Below, one piece after another: positions 46,596 to 55,560 of a DNA stretch of 64,000 nucleotides; position 1 is the first letter of the stretch; each line of letters begins with the position of its first letter. The stretch is from an uncultured Flavobacteriaceae bacterium (GTDB taxonomy: Bacteria > Bacteroidota > Bacteroidia > Flavobacteriales > Flavobacteriaceae): positions 558,001 through 622,000 of the forward strand of contig CANMSI010000003.1 of NCBI GenBank assembly GCA_947500575.1, in the 5' to 3' direction. The position numbers and the translations under genes are program-made. The notes beneath the pieces were generated by a model, which saw only the letters and a list, made by a program, of their open reading frames with translations, had not been told where the DNA came from and ran no database searches.

Positions 46596-47165
46596 ATGAA
46601 AAAAGAAACTAGAAAGGAAGAGATTATAAATACGTCTGCTAAACTTTTTAAAGAAAAAGGATACAGTGCTGTGACCATGAGAGATATTGCCAAAGCAATG
46701 GGAATCAAGGCAGCAAGCTTGTACAATCATATTGACTCTAAGCAAGATATTTTAATTGCGATTATTATTGCACTTGCCGAAGATTTTACGAAAGGGATGG
46801 AACTTATAAAAAAGGCCAAAACCGGTAGTCTTGAAAAGCTAGAACAGATTGTGGTATTGCATGTAAATATAACAAGTAACAATACCGATGGAATGGCTTC
46901 TTTGAACAATGATTGGATGCATCTGGAAGGGCAGTTAGAATATTATTTGAAACTTCGTGTGGAATATGAAGATCATTTTAGAGATATCATCAAGGAAGGA
47001 ATAAAAAAGAATGAAATTAGAGATGGAAATCCCGAAATTATGATGTTTTCTATTTTATCTACCCTTCGTTCCTTATACCTATGGATTCCGAAAAAGGAAG
47101 ACGTTGGAGCAGCGGAATTGGCATTGGGTTTAAGCAAGGTGTTGATCAACGGAATTAACAAATGA
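46596..47165 (+). CDS. TetR/AcrR-family regulator of the paa locus
   Basis: The 189-aa protein has an N-terminal HTH (residues about 5-55: KLFKEKGYSAVTMRDIAKAMGIKAASLYNHIDSKQDIL) and a helical ligand domain. It lies directly before paaE on the same strand. In several bacteria a TetR protein (PaaR type) represses phenylacetate genes until phenylacetyl-CoA binds. I infer the same, with the palindromes at 47197-47214 and 59469-59486 as likely operators. Confidence 0.85.
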   Translation: MKKETRKEEIINTSAKLFKEKGYSAVTMRDIAKAMGIKAASLYNHIDSKQDILIAIIIALAEDFTKGMELIKKAKTGSLEKLEQIVVLHVNITSNNTDGMASLNNDWMHLEGQLEYYLKLRVEYEDHFRDIIKEGIKKNEIRDGNPEIMMFSILSTLRSLYLWIPKKEDVGAAELALGLSKVLINGINK

Positions 47166-47196
47166 TTTACAATTAATTTTGTAAATTTGTGTTATT

Positions 47197-47214
47197 AACT
47201 AACAAGTGTTAGTT
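47197..47214. promoter_or_regulatory. Perfect palindromic operator in front of paaE
   Basis: AACTAACA-AG-TGTTAGTT is a perfect inverted repeat, 27 nt before the paaE ATG. Two -7-like boxes TAATTTTG (47174-47181) and TAAATTTG (47182-47189) lie just upstream, so the palindrome would cover the transcription start; no -33 box was seen. Nearly the same sequence stands before the E2 gene. Confidence 0.75.
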
Positions 47215-47241
47215 TTAAATTTTTGATCGTAGTTTATTGAT

Positions 47242-48315
47242 ATGGCAGAATTTCATCAGATAGAAGTGGCAGATGTCTATAAAGAAACCAAAGACTGTTC
47301 GGTACTTACATTTGCTATCCCCGAAAGCTTACAGGAAGCTTTCTCATTTACTCAGGGTCAATACCTTACCTTACGTAAATTAATTGATGGTGAAGACGTA
47401 CGCAGATCGTATTCTTTATGTTCTAGCCCGCTAGACCAGCAGTGGAAAGTGGCGATAAAGCAGATCAACGGAGGTGTATTTTCTACCTACGCAAACAACG
47501 AATTAGAGGCTGGTGATACCTTGGAATTAATGGAACCTTCCGGGAATTTTTACATTCCACTAGAACCTCAGGTTGCAAGAAATCATATCGCTTTTGCTGC
47601 TGGGAGTGGTATTACACCCATTCTATCAATAATTAAAACGCATTTGCTTTCGGAACCAGAAAGTACCTTCAAGCTTTTTTATTTAAATCGGACCGTGAAA
47701 TCTATTGCTTTCAAAGAGGAAATAGAACAGCTTAAAAATCGCTTTTTTGGAAGGTTTGAGATTTTTTATTTTCTAACCAAAGAGCAGCGTGATATTCCCT
47801 TGTTTAATGGCCGTTTTGATGAACAAAAGCTTCAGGTGCTAACCAAAACATTTATAGACGTTCCAGACACAGATAGCTGTTTTATTTGTGGTCCTCAAGA
47901 GATGATCTTTCTGATCAGAGATCAGCTAGAACTGGCTGGGATGGCCGGAGACAAGATACATTACGAATTGTTTTTCTCTGGAGATGCATCAGAGAACAAT
48001 CAACATATTGCTGAAATATTAGAGCAACAGGCGGAAGGAACAGAAGTGACCATTATAGATGGTGGCAAGGAGTTTCACTTTACTATGGAGGAAGACTTTG
48101 ACAATATATTAGATGGAGCATTGGCTGCAGGAGCCGATTTGCCTTTTGCTTGTAAAGGGGGCGTTTGTAGTACCTGTAAATGTAAAGTGATAGAAGGGGC
48201 AGTAGAGATGAAGGTGAATTATGCATTGGAGGAAGATGAAGTTAAAAACAACTTTGTTTTAAGTTGCCAGGCGGTACCAACAACAGAGAAGGTCGTTGTA
48301 GATTTTGATGTTTAA
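47242..48315 (+). CDS. paaE: Phenylacetyl-CoA epoxidase reductase subunit PaaE
   Basis: The 357 residues carry an FNR-like FAD domain (RRSYSLCSSP), an NAD-binding domain (FAAGSGITPILSIIK) and a C-terminal plant-type 2Fe-2S domain with CKGGVCSTCKC and a later SCQ. It passes electrons from NADPH to the di-iron PaaA subunit. Here it precedes paaA, unlike the E. coli order where it is last of paaABCDE. Confidence 0.94.
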   Translation: MAEFHQIEVADVYKETKDCSVLTFAIPESLQEAFSFTQGQYLTLRKLIDGEDVRRSYSLCSSPLDQQWKVAIKQINGGVFSTYANNELEAGDTLELMEPSGNFYIPLEPQVARNHIAFAAGSGITPILSIIKTHLLSEPESTFKLFYLNRTVKSIAFKEEIEQLKNRFFGRFEIFYFLTKEQRDIPLFNGRFDEQKLQVLTKTFIDVPDTDSCFICGPQEMIFLIRDQLELAGMAGDKIHYELFFSGDASENNQHIAEILEQQAEGTEVTIIDGGKEFHFTMEEDFDNILDGALAAGADLPFACKGGVCSTCKCKVIEGAVEMKVNYALEEDEVKNNFVLSCQAVPTTEKVVVDFDV

Positions 48316-48362
48316 ATAAAATAACCCTCAGTGTGAAGTACACTGTATAAATACTTAATAGG

Positions 48363-49319
48363 ATGAGTGATGAACAAATTCGCAGTTTAGAAGAACAATT
48401 TGAAGCTCGTATCGCGCGAGATGAAAAAATTGAACCTAAAGATTGGATGCCCGAAAAATATAGGAAGACACATATTCGACAAATGTCGCAACACGCGCAT
48501 TCGGAGATTGTTGGGATGTTGCCAGAAGGAAATTGGATTACCCGTGCCCCTTCGCTTAGACGAAAAGTAGCATTACTGGCAAAGGTTCAAGACGAAGCAG
48601 GTCATGGTTTATATCTCTATAGTGCATGTGAAACCTTAGGTATTTCTCGTGATGAATTGTATGAACAACTTCATTCTGGAAAAGCCAAGTACTCTAGTAT
48701 CTTTAACTATCCTACGGTAACATGGGCAGATATGGGAGCTATTGGATGGCTGGTAGATGGTGCCGCGATTATTAATCAGGTGCCCTTGTGCAGTACTTCC
48801 TATGGTCCTTACGCCAGAGCCATGGTGCGGGTTTGTAAAGAGGAAAGTTTCCATCAGCGGCAAGGCTTTGAAATTATGATGAAACTTGCGCAAGGAACAC
48901 CAGAACAGAAAGAGATGGCGCAAGATGCTCTAAACAGATGGTGGTGGCCTTCGCTTATGATGCTTGGTCCTACAGATGCTGCTTCTACACATACAGAACA
49001 GTCCATGAAATGGAAATTGAAGCGAAAGACCAACGATGAATTACGTCAGCAGTTTATTGATCAAACGGTGCCACAGGCAGATTTAATTGGACTTCGTATT
49101 CCAGATCCAGATTTAAAATGGAATGAAGAAACGGGTCATTATGATTTTGGAGAAATAGATTGGGAAGAATTTTGGCAGGTAGTGAAAGGACATGGTCCTT
49201 GTAATAGAGAACGAATGAATGCCCGAGTAGGAGCTTGGGAAGGTGGGCAATGGGTGCGAGATGCCGCCATGGCACACGCAGAAAAGAAAGAAAACAAAAA
49301 GGTAAAACAAGCGATTTAA
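48363..49319 (+). CDS. paaA: Phenylacetyl-CoA epoxidase catalytic subunit PaaA
   Basis: The 318-aa ferritin-like protein has the di-iron ligands in the [17 protein letters not shown] and [14 protein letters not shown] helices (ExxH pattern). It forms 1,2-epoxyphenylacetyl-CoA from phenylacetyl-CoA using O2. It is followed 2 nt later by paaB. Confidence 0.96.
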   Translation: MSDEQIRSLEEQFEARIARDEKIEPKDWMPEKYRKTHIRQMSQHAHSEIVGMLPEGNWITRAPSLRRKVALLAKVQDEAGHGLYLYSACETLGISRDELYEQLHSGKAKYSSIFNYPTVTWADMGAIGWLVDGAAIINQVPLCSTSYGPYARAMVRVCKEESFHQRQGFEIMMKLAQGTPEQKEMAQDALNRWWWPSLMMLGPTDAASTHTEQSMKWKLKRKTNDELRQQFIDQTVPQADLIGLRIPDPDLKWNEETGHYDFGEIDWEEFWQVVKGHGPCNRERMNARVGAWEGGQWVRDAAMAHAEKKENKKVKQAI

Positions 49320-49321
49320 TT

Positions 49322-49612
49322 ATGGCAGCAAAAAAAAATTGGCCACTTTGGGAGATATTCGTTCGCAGCAAGAATGGATTAGAACATCGTCATTTTGGAA
49401 GCCTTCATGCGGCAGATGCAGAAATGGCTCTAGAGAATGCACGTGATGTGTATACCAGGCGTAATGAAGGGGTGAGTATTTGGGTAGTAGAATCCAAAAA
49501 CATTACGGCTTCCAATCCAGATAATAATGGTGAATTATTTGAGCCAGCTCAAGATAAAATTTACCGTCATCCTACCTTTTATGATTTACCAGATGAGGTA
49601 AAACATATGTAA
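49322..49612 (+). CDS. paaB: Phenylacetyl-CoA epoxidase subunit PaaB
   Basis: The start at ATG 49322 gives the standard MAAKKNWPLWEIFVRSKNGLEHRHFGSLHA opening; a longer frame begins inside paaA and is not the real start. The 96-aa structural subunit organises the PaaABC complex. Recognised by the LWEVF-like start and HAADAEMALENARDVYTRR segment. Confidence 0.95.
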   Translation: MAAKKNWPLWEIFVRSKNGLEHRHFGSLHAADAEMALENARDVYTRRNEGVSIWVVESKNITASNPDNNGELFEPAQDKIYRHPTFYDLPDEVKHM

Positions 49613-49652
49613 TGATTTGGATTGAAGATGAACTTGAAATCGAATTTGACTA

Positions 49653-50003
49653 ATGGGAAAAACGAAGTTTGATTTAAGTGATAGACTAGAAGATTTTGCG
49701 GCGGCAGTAATTTTATTGTATGATAAAAAACCGCTTTCTTTTGCAGGAGAATATTTGGCAAAGCAATTAATAAGGTCTTCTTGCTCTTCAGCCTTGAATT
49801 ATGGAGAGGCTTTGGGAGCAGGAACGAATAAAGATAAAATCAATAAATTGAGAATTTGTCTCAAAGAGCTGAGAGAGAGTTTAAGAAATATAAATATTCA
49901 ATCTAAGGCCAACATTATTCCAAAAGAGAGTTTAGATCCATTAAAAAATGAGAATGATCAACTCACAAGAATTATGGTAACACGAATAAAAAATATCAAA
50001 TAG
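49653..50003 (+). CDS. Four-helix-bundle protein (23S rRNA IVS type) inside the paa operon
   Basis: The 116-aa helical protein carries the family marks LSDRLEDFAAAVILLYDKKPLSFAGEYLAKQLIRSSCSSALNYGEALGAG and LKELRESLRNI, typical of the IVS/four-helix-bundle family first seen in rRNA intervening sequences. It is not a paa gene. It stands between paaB and paaC with about 40 nt on each side, as a likely later insertion that keeps the operon intact. Function unknown. Confidence 0.88.
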   Translation: MGKTKFDLSDRLEDFAAAVILLYDKKPLSFAGEYLAKQLIRSSCSSALNYGEALGAGTNKDKINKLRICLKELRESLRNINIQSKANIIPKESLDPLKNENDQLTRIMVTRIKNIK

Positions 50004-50044
50004 GAGTTTCGATTTAACCCTCGATTTCAACTTCGACTTTAACT

Positions 50045-50797
50045 ATGAAAGATACTTTATATCAATATATTTTAGGCATTGCGGATAACTGTCTCATTTT
50101 GGGGCAGCGTTTAGGCGAACTTTGTGGTCATGGACCCAGTTTGGAAACGGATATTGCTTGCACTAATATTTCTTTGGATTTGTTAGGGCAAACAAGAAGT
50201 TATTACCAATATGCCGCTAAAGCAAAAGGAGGTAATGCCACCGAAGACAACATTGCTTTTTTGCGAAAGGAAAGAGAGTATGTAAATGTGTTATTGGTAG
50301 AACAACCGAATACGGATTTTGCCTACACCATCGCAAGGCAGTTTTTGTTTGACGTGTATCATTTACTTTTTTTGAACGAATTGCAAAGCAGTACGGATAT
50401 GACCTTAGCGGCAATTGCTAAAAAGGCTATCAAAGAAGTGAGTTACCACGAACGATTTTCTTCAGATTGGATAAAACGCCTTGGAGATGGTACAAAGGAA
50501 AGTCATGATAAAATGCAAAAAGCGATTAATGACCTTTGGACTTATACGGATGAGCTTTTTCATCAAACTCTTGCAGATGAGGCAATGATTATAGCAGGCA
50601 TTGGTGTAGAAACCTCAAAATTGAGAGAGGCATATGACCAACAAGTAACAGATATTTTGACAGAAGCTACCATAGCTATTCCAGATACCAAATGGTTTCA
50701 AAAAGGTGGAAAAAAAGGGATTCATACAGAACATATGGGGTATTTGTTGAATGATTTACAATACATGCAACGCACCTATCCAAATATGGAATGGTAG
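50045..50797 (+). CDS. paaC: Phenylacetyl-CoA epoxidase subunit PaaC
   Basis: The 250-aa ferritin-like structural partner of PaaA carries the GQRLGELCGHGPSLETDIACTNISLDLLGQ opening and a SYHERFSSDWIKRLGDGT segment. It lacks a working di-iron centre in known homologues and stabilises PaaA. Confidence 0.94.
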   Translation: MKDTLYQYILGIADNCLILGQRLGELCGHGPSLETDIACTNISLDLLGQTRSYYQYAAKAKGGNATEDNIAFLRKEREYVNVLLVEQPNTDFAYTIARQFLFDVYHLLFLNELQSSTDMTLAAIAKKAIKEVSYHERFSSDWIKRLGDGTKESHDKMQKAINDLWTYTDELFHQTLADEAMIIAGIGVETSKLREAYDQQVTDILTEATIAIPDTKWFQKGGKKGIHTEHMGYLLNDLQYMQRTYPNMEW

Positions 50798-50813
50798 GGT
50801 GAGATAAACGAAA

Positions 50814-51314
50814 ATGATTTCGGAAGAAGTACATATAGCGAAAGAGTTAATTCCGATTCTGGAGAAGGTATCGGATCCGGAAATTCCGGTCTTGTCTATT
50901 TTAGAAATGGGGGTGGTGCGCACAGCGGTTATTAATGATAATGTAGTTGAGGTGCAAATTACACCAACCTATAGTGGTTGTCCTGCTATGGATGTGATAG
51001 GTGATGATATACAAGCTGCTTTGAAAAGGGAAGGATATCAATCTACCGTGGAATTGGTTTTAAGCCCCGCTTGGACCACTGATTGGATTACAGTAAAAGG
51101 AAGAAAGGCATTAGAAGACTATGGTATTGCCGCGCCTTTAAATGCTTCTGCGGATAAAGAAGCCCTATTGGAAGGGAAGCGTATTGTAAAATGTACACAA
51201 TGTGGCTCAACCAACACACAATTGGTAAGTCAATTTGGTTCAACAGCCTGTAAGGCTATGTTCCAATGTGAGGATTGTAAAGAACCTTTTGATTATTTCA
51301 AGTGTTTAAAATAA
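50814..51314 (+). CDS. paaD: PaaD, MIP18/DUF59-type assembly factor
   Basis: The 166 residues start with a DUF59 domain (LEKVSDPEIPVLSILEMGVVRTA, PTYSGCPAMDVI with the conserved Cys) and end in a zinc-ribbon-like CTQCGSTN...CEDCKEPFDYFKC. The known role is maturation of the epoxidase metal centre or Fe-S cluster. It starts 16 nt after paaC. Confidence 0.93.
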   Translation: MISEEVHIAKELIPILEKVSDPEIPVLSILEMGVVRTAVINDNVVEVQITPTYSGCPAMDVIGDDIQAALKREGYQSTVELVLSPAWTTDWITVKGRKALEDYGIAAPLNASADKEALLEGKRIVKCTQCGSTNTQLVSQFGSTACKAMFQCEDCKEPFDYFKCLK

Positions 51315-51333
51315 TTGTTTAAATAGTAAAAGA

Positions 51334-52119
51334 ATGGATACAGGCTTTATTGAGCTTACAATTACAAATGGGGTTGCTCATATTTCATTGAATAGACCCG
51401 AAGTGTTTAATAGTTTTAATAGAGCAATGGCTCTTGGTTTACAGCAAACTTTGGACGCTTGCGAGACAAATTCAGAAGTAAGAGCTATTGTAATTACGGG
51501 GAAGGGAAAAGCCTTTTGTGCCGGACAGGATTTGAAAGAAGTAACTTCTCCTGAACTAAATCCTGGTTTCAAAAAAATATTAGAAGAGCATTACAATCCT
51601 ATAATTACTAGAATTCGAAAAATAGAGAAGCCCATAATTGCTGCTGTGAATGGAGTTGCTGCAGGTGCAGGCGCAAATATTGCCTTAGCTTGTGATGTAG
51701 TGGTTGCTAATGAAGATGCTAGTTTTATTCAGGCTTTTAGCAAAATAGGGCTTATACCAGATAGTGCAGGTACCTTTTTCTTGCCGCGACTTATTGGATT
51801 TCAAAAGGCATCTGCACTGGCCATGTTAGGCGATAAAATAGGAGCCGTAGAAGCAGAACGTTTGGGGATGATCTACAAATATGTGCCCCAAGAAGAATTT
51901 CAAGAAGTGGTAAACAAGCTTGCTTTTAAAATGGCACAAATGCCCACTAAGGCACTGGGTCTTATAAAGAAAACATTGAATGAAGCACTTACAAACGACT
52001 TGGAAACGCAGTTAGCATTAGAATCTAAGCATCAGATAGAAGCCGCTGGAAGTGAAGATTATGCTGAGGGTGTAGCTGCTTTTCTCGAAAAACGTAAACC
52101 AGTATTTAAAGGAAAATAA
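51334..52119 (+). CDS. paaG: Ring-1,2-epoxyphenylacetyl-CoA isomerase PaaG
   Basis: The 261-aa enoyl-CoA hydratase/isomerase-fold protein has the CoA-binding GKAFCAGQDLKEV and the oxyanion-hole AAVNGVAAGAGANIALACDVV. Its length and position after paaD favour PaaG, which forms the oxepin. A second homologue (58059) is the likely PaaF hydratase. Confidence 0.86.
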   Translation: MDTGFIELTITNGVAHISLNRPEVFNSFNRAMALGLQQTLDACETNSEVRAIVITGKGKAFCAGQDLKEVTSPELNPGFKKILEEHYNPIITRIRKIEKPIIAAVNGVAAGAGANIALACDVVVANEDASFIQAFSKIGLIPDSAGTFFLPRLIGFQKASALAMLGDKIGAVEAERLGMIYKYVPQEEFQEVVNKLAFKMAQMPTKALGLIKKTLNEALTNDLETQLALESKHQIEAAGSEDYAEGVAAFLEKRKPVFKGK

Positions 52120-52124
52120 TAAGG

Positions 52125-53294
52125 ATGAACGTAGGTATTATTGGTTCCGGAACTATGGGAAGTGGCATTGCACAGGTGGCTGCTACGGCAGGTTGCAAGG
52201 TGAAGCTGTACGATACAAACAAATCCGCTTTGGATAAAAGTAGGGCTGCTTTGGAAAAAATTCTAACCCGACTTATAGAAAAGGGGAGAATAGATACTCT
52301 CGAAAAGGAGAGAATTGAGGGGAACATTGCGTATGTAGACCAATTGAAAGATTTTGCAGATGCGAACCTTACGATTGAAGCGATCGTTGAAAATTTAGAA
52401 ATAAAGAAAAAAGTGTTTTCAGAATTAGAGCGCTATGTGTCTAATGATACAATCATTGCTTCTAATACCTCTTCCTTATCTATTGCTTCCATTGCTTCAT
52501 CTTTAAAAATACCAGAACGTTGTATTGGGATCCATTTTTTTAATCCAGCACCCTTAATGAAACTGGTAGAGGTGATCCCAGCTATTCAAACTTCAGAAGC
52601 AGTAGTAAACAATTGCATACAAATTATATCGGATTGGAAAAAGACTGTGGCAGTAGCAAAAGATACTCCTGGTTTTATTGTAAATAGAGTAGCACGTCCT
52701 TTTTATGGAGAATCACTTCGAATTTATGAAGAAGGAATTGCCGACTTTGCAACCATTGATCGAAGTTTAAAGGAGCTAGGAGGTTTTCGGATGGGGCCTT
52801 TTGAATTGATGGATTTTATAGGAAATGATGTTAATTATACTGTTACCGAAACTGTTTTTACCGCCTTTTATTTTGATCCAAGATACAGGCCTGCGTTTAC
52901 CCAGAAACGCTATGCAGAAGCAGGTTATTTGGGACGTAAATCGGGGAAAGGGTATTACAACTATGACGAAAACGGAAAACCAATCGTTGATGCTCCTCCG
53001 CAGGTTAATGAGGCACTGAGCGAAACTATTTATGATAGAGTATTAGTAATGCTAATCAATGAGGCCGCAGATGCTTTGTTTTTAAATATTGCATCCGCAG
53101 AAGATATTGATAATGCCATGACCAAGGGAGTAAATTATCCAAAAGGCTTATTGGCGTGGGCAGATGAAAAGGGTATTGAATGGTGCGTAAATAGCTTAGA
53201 TGCTTTATACGAAGAATACCATGAAGATCGCTATCGCTGTAGTCCGTTATTACGAAGAATGAAGAGAGAAAATCAACAATTTTTTGCATCATGA
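52125..53294 (+). CDS. paaH: 3-hydroxyacyl-CoA dehydrogenase PaaH
   Basis: The 389 residues open with an NAD-binding GSGTMGSGIAQVAATAGCKV, have ASNTSSLSIASIASSLKIPERCIGIHFFNPAPLMKLVEVI (catalytic His/Glu region) and a C-terminal helical dimer domain. Oxidises 3-hydroxyadipyl-CoA. Its stop overlaps the paaI start as ATGA, indicating coupled translation. Confidence 0.92.
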   Translation: MNVGIIGSGTMGSGIAQVAATAGCKVKLYDTNKSALDKSRAALEKILTRLIEKGRIDTLEKERIEGNIAYVDQLKDFADANLTIEAIVENLEIKKKVFSELERYVSNDTIIASNTSSLSIASIASSLKIPERCIGIHFFNPAPLMKLVEVIPAIQTSEAVVNNCIQIISDWKKTVAVAKDTPGFIVNRVARPFYGESLRIYEEGIADFATIDRSLKELGGFRMGPFELMDFIGNDVNYTVTETVFTAFYFDPRYRPAFTQKRYAEAGYLGRKSGKGYYNYDENGKPIVDAPPQVNEALSETIYDRVLVMLINEAADALFLNIASAEDIDNAMTKGVNYPKGLLAWADEKGIEWCVNSLDALYEEYHEDRYRCSPLLRRMKRENQQFFAS

Positions 53295-53698
53295 AAGCAG
53301 AAGCAATACCACATCTAATGCTAAGCAGAGATCCATTCAGTACTTGGTTGGGGGTTGAAATATTAGAATGCGAATTAGGGCGTTGCAAAGTAGGGATGAC
53401 GGTAAGAAAGGAAATGCTGAATAGCATGGGTAAAGCGCACGGAGGTGTTAGCTATTCCCTGGCGGATACAGCCTTTGGTTTTGCAGCAAATACCCATGGT
53501 AAATATGCGGTATCTATAGAAACCTCCATAAACCATATAGAGGCACTGGAAGAGAACGATTATATCATAGCGGAATCGGTTATAGAAAAGGTAAAAACAA
53601 AAGTTGGTTTCAATATTATTGAAGTAAAAAGAGGCGACCAACTCATAGCACTTTTTAAAGGAGTGGTTTTTAGGACAAACAAGGACTGGGAAGAGTAA
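53291..53698 (+). CDS. paaI: PaaI hotdog-fold thioesterase
   Basis: The 135-aa hotdog protein has the motif NSMGKAHGGVSYSLADTAFGFA. It is expected to hydrolyse stalled hydroxyphenylacetyl-CoA intermediates and so free trapped CoA. It is translationally coupled to paaH. Confidence 0.9.
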   Translation: MKAEAIPHLMLSRDPFSTWLGVEILECELGRCKVGMTVRKEMLNSMGKAHGGVSYSLADTAFGFAANTHGKYAVSIETSINHIEALEENDYIIAESVIEKVKTKVGFNIIEVKRGDQLIALFKGVVFRTNKDWEE

Positions 53699-53721
53699 AT
53701 AGGAACATTAAAAAATAGATT

Positions 53722-54930
53722 TTGAAAGAAGCATATATAATAGACGGAATACGAACTCCTATTGGTAGTTATCACGGCACTTTATCATCTGTTAGAACCG
53801 ATGATTTGGGAGCCCTGGTTATTAAAGAGTTGGTAGCCAGAAACCCAAGCATTCCTAAAGAAGCTTATGATGATGTTATTCTGGGATGTGCAAATCAGGC
53901 GGGAGAAGACAATAGAAATGTGGCTAGAATGTGCCTTTTGTTAGGGGGCTTGCCTTTTACAGTCCCTGGTGAAACTGTGAATCGTTTGTGCAGTTCGGGT
54001 TTATCTGCAATTATTCATGCAAGTCGTGCCATCAAAGCAGGAGACGGAGATCTTTTTATCTCAGGAGGCGTGGAGCATATGACCCGTGGTCCTTATGTAA
54101 TGTCCAAGCCATCCAAAGCTTATGGGAACGATTCTAAAATGTACGATTCAAGTTTCGGTTGGCGTTTTATAAATCCAAAAATGCATGCCTTATACGGAAC
54201 GGATGGTATGGGAAATACTGCTGAGAATTTAGTAGAAAAGTTCAATATCTCCAGAGAAGATCAGGATGCTTTTGCGCATTGGAGTCAGATGAAAGCGAGC
54301 AAAGCTCAAGAATCTGGTAGATTGGCAAAAGAGATTGTAACCGTAGAAATTCCACAGAGAAAAAAAGATCCTATTCAATTTTCAAAAGATGAATTCATTA
54401 AACCATCTACTACTAAAGAGATTTTAGGAAAGTTGCGTCCTGCCTTTAAAAAAGAGGGGGGGAGTGTAACCGCTGGGAATTCTTCAGGTTTAAACGATGG
54501 TGCAGCTGCTACCATTATTGCCTCAGAAGATGCGGTAAAAAAATATAAATTAAAACCCATGGCTCGTATTGTAAGTTCGGCGGTGGTGGGCGTAGAACCC
54601 CGTATTATGGGAATTGGTCCTGTAGAAGCTGCTAACAAAGCCTTGTCTAAAGCAAATCTTTCCATGGATGATATGGATGTAATAGAACTCAATGAAGCTT
54701 TTGCAGCACAAGCACTGGCTTGTACAAGAGCATGGGGTTTAGAAGATAACGACCCTAGGTTAAACCCCAATGGAGGTGCTATTGCTATTGGACATCCTTT
54801 AGGAGTTACAGGTGCAAGGATTTGTTATTCGGCAGCAATAGAGTTACAAGAAACAAAGAAACAGTATGCATTAGTAACTATGTGTATAGGTGTGGGGCAG
54901 GGCTATGCAGCAATTATTGAGCGCGTTTGA
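53722..54930 (+). CDS. paaJ: Thiolase PaaJ (3-oxoadipyl-CoA)
   Basis: This 402-aa thiolase has nucleophile Cys in NRLCSSGLSAI, and AIAIGHPLGVTGAR and MCIGVGQG at the C-terminal site. The reading frame is closed by a stop (TAG at 53716-53718) immediately upstream and no ATG precedes the homologous start, so translation must begin at the TTG at 53722, an uncommon but clear start. It lies 23 nt after paaI. Confidence 0.93.
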   Translation: MKEAYIIDGIRTPIGSYHGTLSSVRTDDLGALVIKELVARNPSIPKEAYDDVILGCANQAGEDNRNVARMCLLLGGLPFTVPGETVNRLCSSGLSAIIHASRAIKAGDGDLFISGGVEHMTRGPYVMSKPSKAYGNDSKMYDSSFGWRFINPKMHALYGTDGMGNTAENLVEKFNISREDQDAFAHWSQMKASKAQESGRLAKEIVTVEIPQRKKDPIQFSKDEFIKPSTTKEILGKLRPAFKKEGGSVTAGNSSGLNDGAAATIIASEDAVKKYKLKPMARIVSSAVVGVEPRIMGIGPVEAANKALSKANLSMDDMDVIELNEAFAAQALACTRAWGLEDNDPRLNPNGGAIAIGHPLGVTGARICYSAAIELQETKKQYALVTMCIGVGQGYAAIIERV

Positions 54931-54943
54931 TAAAAAATAGGAC

Positions 54944-55546
54944 ATGAGAATAGTAATCATAGGAGGCAATGGAACTATCGGTAAAAGAGTAGTGGACAGA
55001 TTATCTCAAAAGCACGAGCTTATTATTGCCGGCCGTAGTTCTGGAGATGTCAAAGTTGATTTTTCAGATTCCAAATCTATATCAAAAATGTTTGAACAGA
55101 TTGGTAAGGTAGATGCTATTGTTGCCATTGCAGGAGATGCTAAATGGGACAAATTTGATTCGCTTACGGAAGATGATTTTTACATTGGAATTAAAAGCAA
55201 GTTAATGGGCCAAGTGAATGTGGTTAGAATCGGAAAGGAATTCCTAAACCCAGGAGGGTCCATTACACTCTCCACTGGGATTTTGGCCGATGATCCAGTG
55301 GTAATGACCACTAGTGCTGCTATGGTCAATGGAGGTATCCACAGTTTTGTAAAAGCGGTGGCACTGGAACTAGAAAATGGCATCCGTATTAATGCTGTTT
55401 GCGCAGATTTGGTAGAAGATGCCTATGAAAAGTATAAAGACTATTTCCCTGGAAATACACCGGTTCCCATGCACAAAATTGTGGATGGCTATGTAAAATC
55501 TATTGAAGGGAAAATTACAGGACGAATCCTGAGAATAATGGCTTAA
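54944..55546 (+). CDS. Short-chain dehydrogenase-like protein with altered catalytic motif
   Basis: The 200 residues have a GGNGTIGKRV nucleotide-binding start and the usual later strands. The SDR YxxxK motif is degenerate: at the aligned place it reads AAMVN (Tyr to Ala, Lys to Asn). It resembles a short SDR subgroup whose role I cannot assign. It sits in the paa operon between paaJ and paaZ with 13-14-nt spacers, so it is presumably used in the pathway. Confidence 0.75.
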   Translation: MRIVIIGGNGTIGKRVVDRLSQKHELIIAGRSSGDVKVDFSDSKSISKMFEQIGKVDAIVAIAGDAKWDKFDSLTEDDFYIGIKSKLMGQVNVVRIGKEFLNPGGSITLSTGILADDPVVMTTSAAMVNGGIHSFVKAVALELENGIRINAVCADLVEDAYEKYKDYFPGNTPVPMHKIVDGYVKSIEGKITGRILRIMA

Positions 55547-55560
55547 TAAAGCATGCATTT

